A stretch of 64,000 bases of DNA, taken from Thalassotalea profundi. GTDB taxonomy: Bacteria > Pseudomonadota > Gammaproteobacteria > Enterobacterales > Alteromonadaceae. Made by a program: the position numbers and the translations under genes. The notes under the pieces were generated by a model. It saw nothing but the letters and a program-made list of their open reading frames with translations. It was not told the origin of the DNA and searched no databases. Of the stretch, positions 28,357-37,407 are shown one piece after another; the stretch's first letter is position 1, and the number at the start of each line of letters is the position of its first letter. The stretch spans positions 62,001-126,000 of the forward strand of contig NZ_BNAH01000005.1 in the NCBI RefSeq assembly GCF_014653195.1, in the 5' to 3' direction.

Positions 28357-29403
28357 ATGTTTGAGCTTTTAACTCATTTTGCTATTGCACAAATGTTGTT
28401 TTGTATTCTAGTGCTTCTTCCTCAGCAACAAAAAAATCCATCAATTCGACTCTACATTTTATTAATGCTTTGCGGCGTTAGTTATTGTTTAGGTGAAATT
28501 CATCCTGAAAAAATCACTCATTCCTTTTTTTGGTGGTTTAGCCATATAGGTGGCAATGTACTACCAGGAGTGTTTTGGCTTGTTAGTCTTAGTGTTTTTG
28601 GTGATCATACTAAACTTAAACGCTGGCAGTACGCGTTAGCTTCAATGACATTACTCATACCTTTAACGTATCAAGCCATTCAATACATCATGAGTTTCAA
28701 TGCAGATACTAGTCGTATGTTGGAACTTTTGTTTGGTCAAAGTGCATTACTACTTGAGTTAGCCTTAATTGTTCACGCTTTTGTTGTGGCTTCAAAATAT
28801 TGGCGAGATGATTTAGTACAGGAACGTCGTTATATACGCGGGGCTGTTATCAGTTTATCGGCAGTTTATCTCATATTGAAAATTGTTGCGGATCAATTGC
28901 TCAATATAGACTGGCAGGGTATTGATATTATTAATTCATTATTACTAGTGGTGTTAGTAACGGGTATTAATTATTTCTTATTTCAATTACGAACTTCAAG
29001 CTTGTTTGAAACAGTTAACGTAACCCCACAAAAGCGATCACCTAATAAGAAACTATCTAAAGAGCTATTACGTATAACGGCTTCTATGACCGACGAAAAG
29101 CTATATCAACAAGATGGAATTACGATTGCTGAATTAGCAAAACATCTTGGAATTCATGAATATAAATTGAGAAATTTAATCAACGGAGAATTAAACTATC
29201 GAAACTTTAATGATTTTTTAAATCATTATCGGATTGCAGAAGTTAGCGAAAAACTCATTGATAGTGAGTTTTCAACCACTCCTGTCTTGACACTAGCATT
29301 AGAAAGTGGTTTTAGAAGCTTAAGTTCGTTTAATAAAGCTTTTAAAGCAACTCATGGGCAAACGCCTACAGAATTCAGAAAGAAAACCCTTTCTAACTTA
29401 TAA
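28357..29403 (+). CDS. Membrane-bound AraC-family transcriptional regulator
   Basis: A 348-residue protein. Residues 1-215 contain about seven hydrophobic segments, forming a 7TM-like membrane sensor. Residues ~240-348 are an AraC/XylS DNA-binding domain with two helix-turn-helix motifs (GITIAELAKHLGIHEYKLRN and LTLALESGFRSLSSFNKAFK) and the closing HGQTPTEFRK. This architecture binds DNA while anchored in the inner membrane. It lies between the TonB receptor and the hydroxyproline genes and is the natural candidate to regulate the receptor (inference). The 29404-29697 gap behind it is AT-rich and holds a GntR-type operator at 29645. Confidence 0.9.
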   Translation: MFELLTHFAIAQMLFCILVLLPQQQKNPSIRLYILLMLCGVSYCLGEIHPEKITHSFFWWFSHIGGNVLPGVFWLVSLSVFGDHTKLKRWQYALASMTLLIPLTYQAIQYIMSFNADTSRMLELLFGQSALLLELALIVHAFVVASKYWRDDLVQERRYIRGAVISLSAVYLILKIVADQLLNIDWQGIDIINSLLLVVLVTGINYFLFQLRTSSLFETVNVTPQKRSPNKKLSKELLRITASMTDEKLYQQDGITIAELAKHLGIHEYKLRNLINGELNYRNFNDFLNHYRIAEVSEKLIDSEFSTTPVLTLALESGFRSLSSFNKAFKATHGQTPTEFRKKTLSNL

Positions 29404-29644
29404 ATTATAGGTTTAATAATAAAGCCTATGTTGATATTTCTTATTTTATGACTTTAACAATAAAAATATCGCCTTCAAATTTAGTGTTATTCAACAACAT
29501 CATTTATATACATATTTTTGCTATATCAATGTCATATTACTGAGATTTTAATACATTAATTTAAATTGGTGTATCTGTTGAAAGTCTTGCTCAAACTAAA
29601 AATTGCCAATTTTAATCAATAGAAGAAATCAATATATTTACCTG

Positions 29645-29659
29645 TTGTATACAGTATGC
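29645..29659. promoter_or_regulatory. GntR-type operator upstream of the pyrroline-2-carboxylate reductase gene
   Basis: TTGTATACAGTATGC differs at one position from the site at 36059. The core TGTATACA is a perfect palindrome of the form bound by FCD-class GntR regulators. It lies 38 bases before the ATG at 29698, a position suited to repression. The GntR gene at 39038 is the likely binder (inference). Confidence 0.65.
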
Positions 29660-29697
29660 AATAATGTGTTGCGTATTATGTTTTTTTCAGGGTTAGT

Positions 29698-30642
29698 ATG
29701 ATCAATATAAGTGAAGAACAAGTAAATAATGCATTAGACTTTTCAACGTTAGTGCCAGCACTTAAACAAGCATTTACTACTGATATCTGTGTGCCATCTC
29801 GTTTGCATTATGATATGGAGAATCCTAAAGCCTCAAGAGAAACAACATTGCTAATGATGCCTGCGTGGCAAGCTGGTGATGTTGCAGGGGTTAAATTAGT
29901 AACTGTTGCACCAGACAATGGCTTAAAAAATTTACCGTCAATTCAAGGGACGTATTTATTGTTTGATATAAATAATGGCTCGATAAAAGCTATGATGGAT
30001 GCGCCAGCATTAACGGCAAAAAGAACTGCGGCAGCTTCGGCTTTAGCGAGCCAATTTTTATCAAGAGAAGATAGCAAGAGTTTGCTTATAGTTGGAACAG
30101 GCACGTTAGCACCTCAACTTATTGCAGCTCACACAAACGTTAGGCCGATAAATCAAGTATATGTCTGGGGGCGAACATTAGCAAAAGCTCAAGCAGTATG
30201 TGAGCAAGTTTCAGAGTTAAATATTGAATGTATTCCTGTTGATGATATCCAATCTTATGCTAAACAAGTCGATATAATTTCTTGTGCAACATTGAGTACA
30301 ACGCCGCTTATTTTTGGTCATTGGTTACAGCCTGGTCAGCATGTTGATATGGTGGGTGCTTATCGCCCTGATATGCGAGAAATGGATGATGCATGTTTAG
30401 TCGGCAATAAAATTTTTGTTGATAATTTTGATGGTGCGTTGAGAGAAACAGGTGATATAGCTATACCTTTAAAAACAGGGATTATCTCAAAAAAAGATAT
30501 TAAGGCTGATTTATTTTCACTTTGTAAAGGTGAGTATCAAGTCAACCGAAAAGCAAGTGATATTACGATATTTAAATCTGTTGGCCATGCGCTAGAAGAC
30601 CTAATAGCGGCTAAATTAGTGGCCAATAACACATTAAAATAA
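29698..30642 (+). CDS. lhpI: Delta1-pyrroline-2-carboxylate reductase (ornithine cyclodeaminase/mu-crystallin family)
   Basis: A 314-residue NAD(P)H enzyme of the OCD/mu-crystallin family. The substrate-binding part (CVPSRLHYDM, then VAGVKLVTVAPDN and LPSIQGTYLLFD) is followed by a Rossmann motif (SLLIVGTGTLAPQ at ~127-139) and GWG-like VYVWGR. In hydroxyproline clusters this family reduces Pyr2C to L-proline. It should act after the trans-3-hydroxyproline dehydratase at 34973. It is followed after 30 bases by an Xaa-Pro aminopeptidase on the same strand, probably in one operon. Family alone would also allow ornithine cyclodeaminase; the context favours the reductase. Confidence 0.88.
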   Translation: MINISEEQVNNALDFSTLVPALKQAFTTDICVPSRLHYDMENPKASRETTLLMMPAWQAGDVAGVKLVTVAPDNGLKNLPSIQGTYLLFDINNGSIKAMMDAPALTAKRTAAASALASQFLSREDSKSLLIVGTGTLAPQLIAAHTNVRPINQVYVWGRTLAKAQAVCEQVSELNIECIPVDDIQSYAKQVDIISCATLSTTPLIFGHWLQPGQHVDMVGAYRPDMREMDDACLVGNKIFVDNFDGALRETGDIAIPLKTGIISKKDIKADLFSLCKGEYQVNRKASDITIFKSVGHALEDLIAAKLVANNTLK

Positions 30643-30672
30643 ACTACGGCAATTATAGAATAGAGGTATGAG

Positions 30673-31974
30673 ATGATCTACCAACAAAGACGTGCATGGC
30701 TTTGCCAACAACTTGATAGTGACTCTGTTGTTATCGTTGTGGGTAATACGGCGAAAACACGCAGTAAAAATATTAATTATCATTTTCGTTGTGACAACGA
30801 CCTCTATTACTTAACAGGGTTTACCGAACCTAATGCTGTAGCTGTTATACGACCAGGGCATGAACAAAGTTATATTTTATTTACCCGCCCTAATGATGCG
30901 TCTGCAGAAACAAGTTTTGGTAAAAGAGCTGGACTAGCTGGTGCAATTGAATTTTATCAAGCTGACACTGCTTATGCGATTAATGAATTGGATCAAACAT
31001 TACCTGAATTACTCGAAACACGTAGTAAAATTTATTATTTAGATGAGCAGGGGATATATCAAGATAGTATTTTCAAATGGATAAATACTCAGCGAAAAAA
31101 TACCGCCTTTGATGTAATTAAAGCGTATCGTCAGTTATTACCTTTACAGCCTATTTTGCATAATGCGCGAGTCATTAAATCAACTGAAGAAATAACATTG
31201 ATTAAACACGCGGTCAAAGCCTCTGTGAGTGGCCATAAAGCGATGATGCGATCAACTAAACCGGGTATGAATGAATTACAACTCAGTGCCATCTTTGATC
31301 GTGAAATAGCTGAATTTGGCTGCCGCGAAGTTTCGTATCCAACTATTGTTGCTAGTGGAAATAATGGTTGTTGTCTTCATTATGAAGATAATAATAGCGA
31401 ACTAAAATCAGGGGAATTAGTTTTAGTAGATGCGGGTGCTGAATACCAAAAATATTGCTCTGATATTACAAGAACTTGGCCCATTAATGGAAAATTTACT
31501 AAAGAACAAGCACTACTTTATCAATTAGTATTAAATGCTTTAGATGCAGCCATAGCAATTGTAAGGCCTGGTTTACCTTGGTGTGATATATATAACACAG
31601 CAATGAGAGTTTTGGCACAGGGATTAATTGATCTTGAATTATTATCGGGCGAAATTGATCAAGTGATGAATGATGAAAGTTATCGACAGTTTACCGTGCA
31701 TAAAACTGGTCATTGGTTAGGAATGGATGTACATGACGTGGGCAGCTATCATGATAAAAGTAATCAATGGTTAACTTTAAAAGAGGCTATGGTCTTTACT
31801 ATTGAACCTGGGATATATATTCCTGAAAGCTGCCAACAGGTTGATCAAAAATGGCGCGGAATAGCCATAAGAGTCGAAGATGATATCATGGTAACCAAAA
31901 GTGGACATCAAAACTTATCAGCTGAAATCCCCCGAACGATAGAAGATATAGAGCGATACATGACGTCTAGGTAA
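30673..31974 (+). CDS. pepP: Xaa-Pro aminopeptidase (M24B, PepP-type)
   Basis: A 433-residue cytoplasmic metallopeptidase that removes N-terminal residues preceding proline. A creatinase N-domain (~1-165) is followed by the pita-bread domain with metal ligands Asp253, Asp264, His347, Glu378 and Glu402 (VDAGAEY, SDITRTWP, KTGHWLGMDVHDVG, FTIEPGIY, RVEDDI). The spacing agrees with PepP. It shares an operon with the pyrroline-2-carboxylate reductase and would free proline or hydroxyproline from imported peptides. AGAGG precedes the ATG. This may be a second copy dedicated to the cluster, since housekeeping pepP usually sits with ubiH. Confidence 0.93.
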   Translation: MIYQQRRAWLCQQLDSDSVVIVVGNTAKTRSKNINYHFRCDNDLYYLTGFTEPNAVAVIRPGHEQSYILFTRPNDASAETSFGKRAGLAGAIEFYQADTAYAINELDQTLPELLETRSKIYYLDEQGIYQDSIFKWINTQRKNTAFDVIKAYRQLLPLQPILHNARVIKSTEEITLIKHAVKASVSGHKAMMRSTKPGMNELQLSAIFDREIAEFGCREVSYPTIVASGNNGCCLHYEDNNSELKSGELVLVDAGAEYQKYCSDITRTWPINGKFTKEQALLYQLVLNALDAAIAIVRPGLPWCDIYNTAMRVLAQGLIDLELLSGEIDQVMNDESYRQFTVHKTGHWLGMDVHDVGSYHDKSNQWLTLKEAMVFTIEPGIYIPESCQQVDQKWRGIAIRVEDDIMVTKSGHQNLSAEIPRTIEDIERYMTSR

Positions 31975-32135
31975 TATACTTTATTAAAATAATAGCTTAG
32001 CGTATTTAGACGTTACTTTTATTTTAGTGTATTTAGTTGACAATACTGTAAATGCCTATTTTAATTAGAAGACCGATAAAGCATAAAATTTCACTGATTT
32101 TTGTGTGAATTTTATCAACTAAGTGAAAAATATTA

Positions 32136-33701
32136 ATGCCAAATAAAGGCTCATTTAATAATAAATTAAGTCGTCGAGTACTGATATATATTTTGCTGTG
32201 TAGCTCAATATTGTCGTTCACCTCTACAGCTATACAGCTGTATATGACATATAAAGATCACCTTTCTTCGTTAGATCAGCAATTTGAAAATATTGAAACA
32301 AGTTATATCCAATCAATTTCAACAAGTTTATGGGATTTTAATGAGCCTTTAGTGTTACAACAATTACAAGGTATTGTTCGTTTACCTGATATTCGTTATG
32401 TAAAAATCACAACAAGCTTTGGTAAAATTTACCAATTTGGTAAAGAAGATGTTAAAGCGGAAAAGTATGTTGAATACCCTATAATCTACGGTGAAAATAC
32501 TATTGGTATTTTGGGTGTTTCGGCAGATTTTGAAGATATTTACGATAGTTTATGGCAACAAGCGGGCTTTATTTTAGCCTCTGAAGCAGTAAAGACCTTT
32601 ATTGTCGCTTTTTTTATCATGATTATTGTACATTGGCTTATAACTCGCCACCTTTATTTTATTACCAATTATTCATTAAATCTAAAAGGGCATAACTTAG
32701 ACACTCCTCTGAAGCTTCCAAACCGAAAAAAGAAAAGGGATGAGTTAGATGATTTAGCTGATGCTATCAATAATATGCGGATAGACTTAAAAGAGGATAT
32801 TGTTAAATTAGAAGAAGCAGAAAATGCTTTAATTAATTTAAATGGTGAGTTAGAGATAAAAGTTTACGACCGTACAGCTAAATTGGCTGCTAGTAATCAG
32901 CAACTTCAACAATCTTTAGATGATCTAACATTAGCAAAAGATCAATTAGTGCAATCTGAAAAAATGGCATCTCTTGGCCAGCTTGTTGCGGGTGTAGCAC
33001 ATGAAGTTAATACGCCATTAGGCATCTGTGTTACTTCTATTACGGCATTGAAAGAAAAAGTTGAGGAATTAAGTAGCGCAATTGAAAGTGAAAATTTAAC
33101 TAAATCTCAACTTACTACCACATTAACGCTGTTAACTGAATATCAAAATATTATTGAAAGAAGTTTAAATAAAGCTGTGGATTTAATAAGAGGGTTTAAA
33201 TCTGTTGCTGTTGAGCAACATACAGATCCTAAGCTAAGCATTAATTTAGCACAGCATGTCAATGATATTGTTAATACGGTCAAAACTCTTTTCAAACGCA
33301 AAAAATATTCTATTAATATCTCCGTCGATGAAGATTTTAATTTGGTCACTTATCCCAGCGCGTGGAATCAAATATTAACAAATTTTTTAACGAACTCGCA
33401 CGTGCATGGCTTTGAAAATAAAGAGTCAGGGCAGATTAATATTGAATTTACCCATAATAAAAACTTTTTAACTCTGAAATATAGCGATGATGGCCAAGGA
33501 TTAACAAAAGATATTAAAAAGCGGATTTTTGATCCGTTTGTTACGACTAAACGAGGACAAGGGGGCTCAGGATTAGGCATGAATATTGTTTTTAACTTAG
33601 TACATACTAAGTTAGGTGGCACGATAAAAATAGAAGATAGTAAAGTAGGCTGTTCTTTTATTGTTAAGGTGCCACTTCAACAAGCTGATAAACCAGATTA
33701 A
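32136..33701 (+). CDS. Membrane sensor histidine kinase without adjacent response regulator
   Basis: A 521-residue kinase. TM1 (~14-36) and TM2 (~148-170) bracket a periplasmic sensor of about 110 residues, with SLWDFNEPLVLQQL resembling CHASE5-like domains. A HAMP-like linker and coiled coil (~180-275) follow. The H-box is AGVAHEVNTPLG (His289), then the N-box NFLTNSHVHG and G-boxes DDGQGLTKD and GSGLGMNIVFNL. No receiver domain or response regulator is encoded nearby. Its stop overlaps the convergent dehydrogenase stop (33698) by four bases. Sitting inside the hydroxyproline island it may sense the substrate, but nothing proves this. Confidence 0.9.
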   Translation: MPNKGSFNNKLSRRVLIYILLCSSILSFTSTAIQLYMTYKDHLSSLDQQFENIETSYIQSISTSLWDFNEPLVLQQLQGIVRLPDIRYVKITTSFGKIYQFGKEDVKAEKYVEYPIIYGENTIGILGVSADFEDIYDSLWQQAGFILASEAVKTFIVAFFIMIIVHWLITRHLYFITNYSLNLKGHNLDTPLKLPNRKKKRDELDDLADAINNMRIDLKEDIVKLEEAENALINLNGELEIKVYDRTAKLAASNQQLQQSLDDLTLAKDQLVQSEKMASLGQLVAGVAHEVNTPLGICVTSITALKEKVEELSSAIESENLTKSQLTTTLTLLTEYQNIIERSLNKAVDLIRGFKSVAVEQHTDPKLSINLAQHVNDIVNTVKTLFKRKKYSINISVDEDFNLVTYPSAWNQILTNFLTNSHVHGFENKESGQINIEFTHNKNFLTLKYSDDGQGLTKDIKKRIFDPFVTTKRGQGGSGLGMNIVFNLVHTKLGGTIKIEDSKVGCSFIVKVPLQQADKPD

Positions 33702-34966
33702 TTAAAACGTTTTAACGAAAAAGGGGTTATATCTAAATCTGTTTTATCGTTTTGTACAAGTTGAGTAATTAGTTTTCCAGTAATTGCCCCTAAGGTTAGA
33801 CCTAAATGCTGATGCCCCACTGCAAAGTAAACGTTTTTATGGGCAGGAGCTTGACCTATTACAGGTAAAGAGTCAGGCATTGAAGGTCTATGGCCCATCC
33901 AACATTGATCTTCACTTATCTCGTGATCGTGTAAAAACGCTGTATTTTGTATAATAAATTGCGCATTTTTATATAAACTTTTTGCTCGTTTCATATTTGC
34001 CGCTAGTTTTAATCCTGCAAACTCAACTGTTCCGGCCAATCGTAACCCGTGCGCCATTGGTGTAATGATAAATTTTCGCTCAGCGGAAGCTATAGGGCGA
34101 GTTAGCTGGTTATCTATGTCAAGTTTTGTTAAGTCTAAATGATACCCACGTTCATATTCCATGGGTAATTTATAGCCTAACTGGTTGGCTAATTCTACAG
34201 ACCAAGCGCCGGTAGCAATAATAACTTTATCAAAAGTTAAGCAGTGTTTTTCATCATATAATTTGATGCTATCTTCTTGATAAGTAATTTTATTTACTGA
34301 AAACTTCTTGAAGATTGTTCCTAATGATAATGCATGGTTACCGATGGCCTGACATAGTAGGTAGGGGTCAATAGTATGCCCTACTTCAGTAAAATATAAG
34401 GAATAATTAATACTGTGGTGAAGGTTTGGTTCTAACAATAATGTTTGCTGTCTATCTAACAATAAGACTGCTATTCCTTGATTTTTATAGGCGTGATAAT
34501 GTTGTTCAACCGTTTTTATATTGTTAGTTTCAAAAACTAATAAACTTCCATTTGTTGTTAATAAGTGCTCAGCTTTTGCTGCTTTTAAGATTGGACTATA
34601 TTCTGCTATCGCATTCTTATTGAGAGCTTTTAGTGCAAGCATATTATTCTGACGTTTATCATTAAACATATTACGCATGAATTTAAAAAACCACGGTAAT
34701 GCTTGAGGAAAATATCGGGGAGATATCGCGATAGGCCCCAGGGGGTTTAATAATAATTTGGGGAGTTGCCATAACAAATTAAATTCAGCAAGTGGAAAAA
34801 CTTGTTCGGTGGCAAAATGCCCAGCATTACCTTTTGAACAACCTTCTCCTATGCCTTCTTTATCAATTAATGTAATACTGTTTCCTTGCGCTTGTAACTG
34901 AGCAGCGCAATTTACACCAATAATGCCTGCCCCAATTACAGCAATTTTTTGTTTTTTTGTTGTCAT
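33698..34966 (-). CDS. FAD-dependent D-amino-acid dehydrogenase, probable cis-4-hydroxy-D-proline dehydrogenase
   Basis: A 422-residue DadA-like flavoprotein of the DAO superfamily. The FAD motif is KIAVIGAGIIGVNCAAQL at the N-terminus, GCSKGNAGHFATEQV follows, and a C-terminal GHQHLGLTLGAITGK closes the FAD site. In trans-4-hydroxyproline catabolism this type oxidises cis-4-hydroxy-D-proline to pyrroline-4-hydroxy-2-carboxylate, passing electrons to the respiratory chain. It starts 6 bases after the trans-3-hydroxyproline dehydratase gene, in one operon. A broader D-amino-acid specificity is possible; the neighbourhood supports hydroxyproline. Confidence 0.85.
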   Translation of the reverse strand: MTTKKQKIAVIGAGIIGVNCAAQLQAQGNSITLIDKEGIGEGCSKGNAGHFATEQVFPLAEFNLLWQLPKLLLNPLGPIAISPRYFPQALPWFFKFMRNMFNDKRQNNMLALKALNKNAIAEYSPILKAAKAEHLLTTNGSLLVFETNNIKTVEQHYHAYKNQGIAVLLLDRQQTLLLEPNLHHSINYSLYFTEVGHTIDPYLLCQAIGNHALSLGTIFKKFSVNKITYQEDSIKLYDEKHCLTFDKVIIATGAWSVELANQLGYKLPMEYERGYHLDLTKLDIDNQLTRPIASAERKFIITPMAHGLRLAGTVEFAGLKLAANMKRAKSLYKNAQFIIQNTAFLHDHEISEDQCWMGHRPSMPDSLPVIGQAPAHKNVYFAVGHQHLGLTLGAITGKLITQLVQNDKTDLDITPFSLKRFN

Positions 34967-34972
34967 GATAAC

Positions 34973-36004
34973 TTATCTCAATATAAAGCCTTGAGGGAAT
35001 ATATCTTTGTGATCTAATAAAAATTGGTGATAACCAGTGATAAATGCTCTACCACTAACGCGAGGAATTACTGCTTTTTTTCCATGATAGTCACAAGTTT
35101 TTTGAACATTAACTGTCATTTTTCCATTAACAATACTTTCTATTACAATGTCTTTTTGTGATGTTAGTTTTTCTTTTTCTACTAAGATCGCTGCTCTTGC
35201 GCTTACACCTGTTCCAGTTGGAGAACGGTCAACTTCTCCATTAGCAAAAACACAAACATGGCGAGAATGAGAGTTTGAGTGAGTTGTCTTATTAGAATAA
35301 AAGATAGTGCCGTATAAAAAACTTAGCTCTTTTTCAACAGGGTGTTGTAGAGAATAACTATTCATTATAGCTTTTTTTATATCCCAGCCCGCTTTGATGA
35401 GTGTTTGGTTATTAGCCGGGGTGCAATCCATACCAAGTTTATCCGCATCGACAAAGGCGTAATAAGCGCCTCCATAGGCAATGTCATAATCTACTTTACC
35501 TAAATTTTTAACTTCAACAGACTGATTTAATGCTTCGATAAAAGAAGGAACATTATCAAAGCTTACTACGATGTTTTTATTTTTATCATATTCGACGTAA
35601 GCCTTAATTAATCCTGCTGGAGAGTCTATACCTATCGCTTGATTTACAGGTGGCATTGTTAAGGCGCCCGTTTCTATCGCTACAGATACTGCAGCAATAA
35701 TGCCATGCCCACACATACTGCTATAACCTTCATTATGCATAAATAAAATGCCAAATTTAGCTTCTTTCGTACAGGGCTCTGTAATTAGAGCGCCGTACAT
35801 ATCTGCATGACCGCGAGGTTCAAACATGAGCAATTTACGATATTGATCTAAATGTTCAGTAAGATATTGACGTTTTTCCAATATAGTGTTGCCCTTAATT
35901 GTAGGGTAACCTTGAGTTATTATACGTAAAGGTTCTCCTTCTGTGTGGGCATCAATAGTACTAATACACTGATAGTTTTCTAATTTATTAATATTAAATT
36001 GCAT
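34973..36004 (-). CDS. Trans-3-hydroxy-L-proline dehydratase (proline racemase superfamily)
   Basis: A 343-residue member of the proline racemase superfamily. The first active-site residue is Cys98 in SSMCGHG. The second, normally Cys, is Thr263 in DRSPTGTG. The Cys/Thr pair is the known mark of trans-3-hydroxy-L-proline dehydratase, which forms Pyr2C, rather than of racemases or epimerases. The reductase for that product is at 29698. First gene of the operon with the D-amino-acid dehydrogenase. A 15-bp GntR-type operator lies 55 bases upstream (36059). Confidence 0.9.
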   Translation of the reverse strand: MQFNINKLENYQCISTIDAHTEGEPLRIITQGYPTIKGNTILEKRQYLTEHLDQYRKLLMFEPRGHADMYGALITEPCTKEAKFGILFMHNEGYSSMCGHGIIAAVSVAIETGALTMPPVNQAIGIDSPAGLIKAYVEYDKNKNIVVSFDNVPSFIEALNQSVEVKNLGKVDYDIAYGGAYYAFVDADKLGMDCTPANNQTLIKAGWDIKKAIMNSYSLQHPVEKELSFLYGTIFYSNKTTHSNSHSRHVCVFANGEVDRSPTGTGVSARAAILVEKEKLTSQKDIVIESIVNGKMTVNVQKTCDYHGKKAVIPRVSGRAFITGYHQFLLDHKDIFPQGFILR

Positions 36005-36058
36005 TTATAGTTACCTAATTGAGAAAAACTTAACGAAATGCTTGTGTGATTAAAATTA

Positions 36059-36073
36059 TTGTATACAATATGC
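36059..36073. promoter_or_regulatory. GntR-type operator between the dehydratase and epimerase genes
   Basis: TTGTATACAATATGC contains the perfect palindrome ATTGTATACAAT (36058-36069) and repeats the site at 29645 with one change. It is 55 bases from the dehydratase ATG and nearly 290 from the divergent epimerase ATG. The remainder of the 355-base gap is AT-rich with short TTAGGTT-like repeats near 36235-36260 and no gene. Confidence 0.7.
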
Positions 36074-36359
36074 CGAATCTTTTCTAGTATTACTTTGACT
36101 GTATTTTAAAAATTTGAGTGAGAGATAAACTATGAATAATATAAATTGACGAGCCATTTATCCTGCGGTAACTACGCATATAATGAGGATATATCAGTCA
36201 ACTTGGTTATCTACATTTCACTTGGATTAGACTTTAGTTAGGTTTAGGTTAAGTTTGATTTAAATCTATAAAACGAGATTCAGCACATTAGACAGTTAAT
36301 TATGAAGATGCTCGGTTTTTTATAGCGTGGCGCTTTTCTTATTTTGTATAGGTTTTTTT

Positions 36360-37373
36360 ATGATTAAAGGTACGTTTTTTTGCATTGATGCACATACTTG
36401 TGGCAATCCAGTACGTTTGGTAACTAGTGGTCATCCAAATTTACAAGGCGTTACTATGAGTGAGAAACGTCAAAATTTTTTACAATATCATGATTGGATC
36501 CGCAGAGGTCTGATGTTTGAACCAAGAGGGCATGACATGATGTCAGGGGCCTTTATTTATCCTCCTTGTAGTGAGAATTCTGATGCTTCAATATTGTTTA
36601 TTGAAACTTCCGGGTGTTTACCTATGTGTGGCCACGGAACTATAGGTACGGTAACTGCAGCTATTGAAAACGGGTTAATTACTCCGAAAGTTAAAGGTCA
36701 GCTCACGTTAGATGTTCCCGCGGGACAAATACATGTTGAGTACCAGCAAAAAGATAGCAAAGTAACTTCAGTTAAACTACATAATGTTGCTGCATACCTT
36801 GCTCATCAAAATGTTGTGCTAAATGTTCCAGGTTTAGGAGAGCTTTATGTCGATGTTTCCTACGGTGGAAATTATTACGTTATTGTTGAACCTCAAGCTA
36901 AATTCCCAGGTATCGATCAATGGAGTGCGAGTGATATTTTACATTGGAGCCCTATAGTTCGTGCTGTAGCTGATGAATTGCTCGAATGTATCCATCCTCA
37001 AGACCCTACTGTTAACGGAATAACTCATGTACTTTGGACGGGGAAGCCACAAAAGCAAGATTCTGATGGTGCTAATGCCGTTTTTTACGGTGATAAAGCT
37101 ATCGACAGATCCCCATGCGGCACCGGTACCAGTGCTCGTATGGCGCAATTATTTGCTAAAGGTCACTTAACGCTTGGCGATAGCTTTACTCATGAAAGTT
37201 ATATTGGTAGCCAGTTTATAGGCAAAGTAGAAGATGTGATTGACGTAAATACGCCAACTGGAGTCATCAAAATGATCAAACCAAGCATTGCTGGTTGGGC
37301 GAAAGTTTATGGTAAAAACTGTATTACTATTGATGACGATGATCCTTATGCATTCGGCTTTACAGTGAATTAA
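36360..37373 (+). CDS. 4-hydroxyproline 2-epimerase (proline racemase superfamily)
   Basis: A 337-residue proline-racemase-fold enzyme with both catalytic cysteines, Cys90 in LPMCGHG and Cys253 in DRSPCGTG, as required for racemisation or epimerisation. It should convert trans-4-hydroxy-L-proline to cis-4-hydroxy-D-proline, the substrate of the dehydrogenase at 33698. The ATG at 36360 is preferred over an in-frame GTG at 36327, because it has AGG at about 8 bases and the family begins close to FFCIDAHTCGNP. It is followed by the semialdehyde dehydrogenase gene after 34 bases, in one operon. Confidence 0.92.
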   Translation: MIKGTFFCIDAHTCGNPVRLVTSGHPNLQGVTMSEKRQNFLQYHDWIRRGLMFEPRGHDMMSGAFIYPPCSENSDASILFIETSGCLPMCGHGTIGTVTAAIENGLITPKVKGQLTLDVPAGQIHVEYQQKDSKVTSVKLHNVAAYLAHQNVVLNVPGLGELYVDVSYGGNYYVIVEPQAKFPGIDQWSASDILHWSPIVRAVADELLECIHPQDPTVNGITHVLWTGKPQKQDSDGANAVFYGDKAIDRSPCGTGTSARMAQLFAKGHLTLGDSFTHESYIGSQFIGKVEDVIDVNTPTGVIKMIKPSIAGWAKVYGKNCITIDDDDPYAFGFTVN

Positions 37374-37407
37374 TTATTAACAGATTGAATATTAAGTAGG
37401 TATAAAT

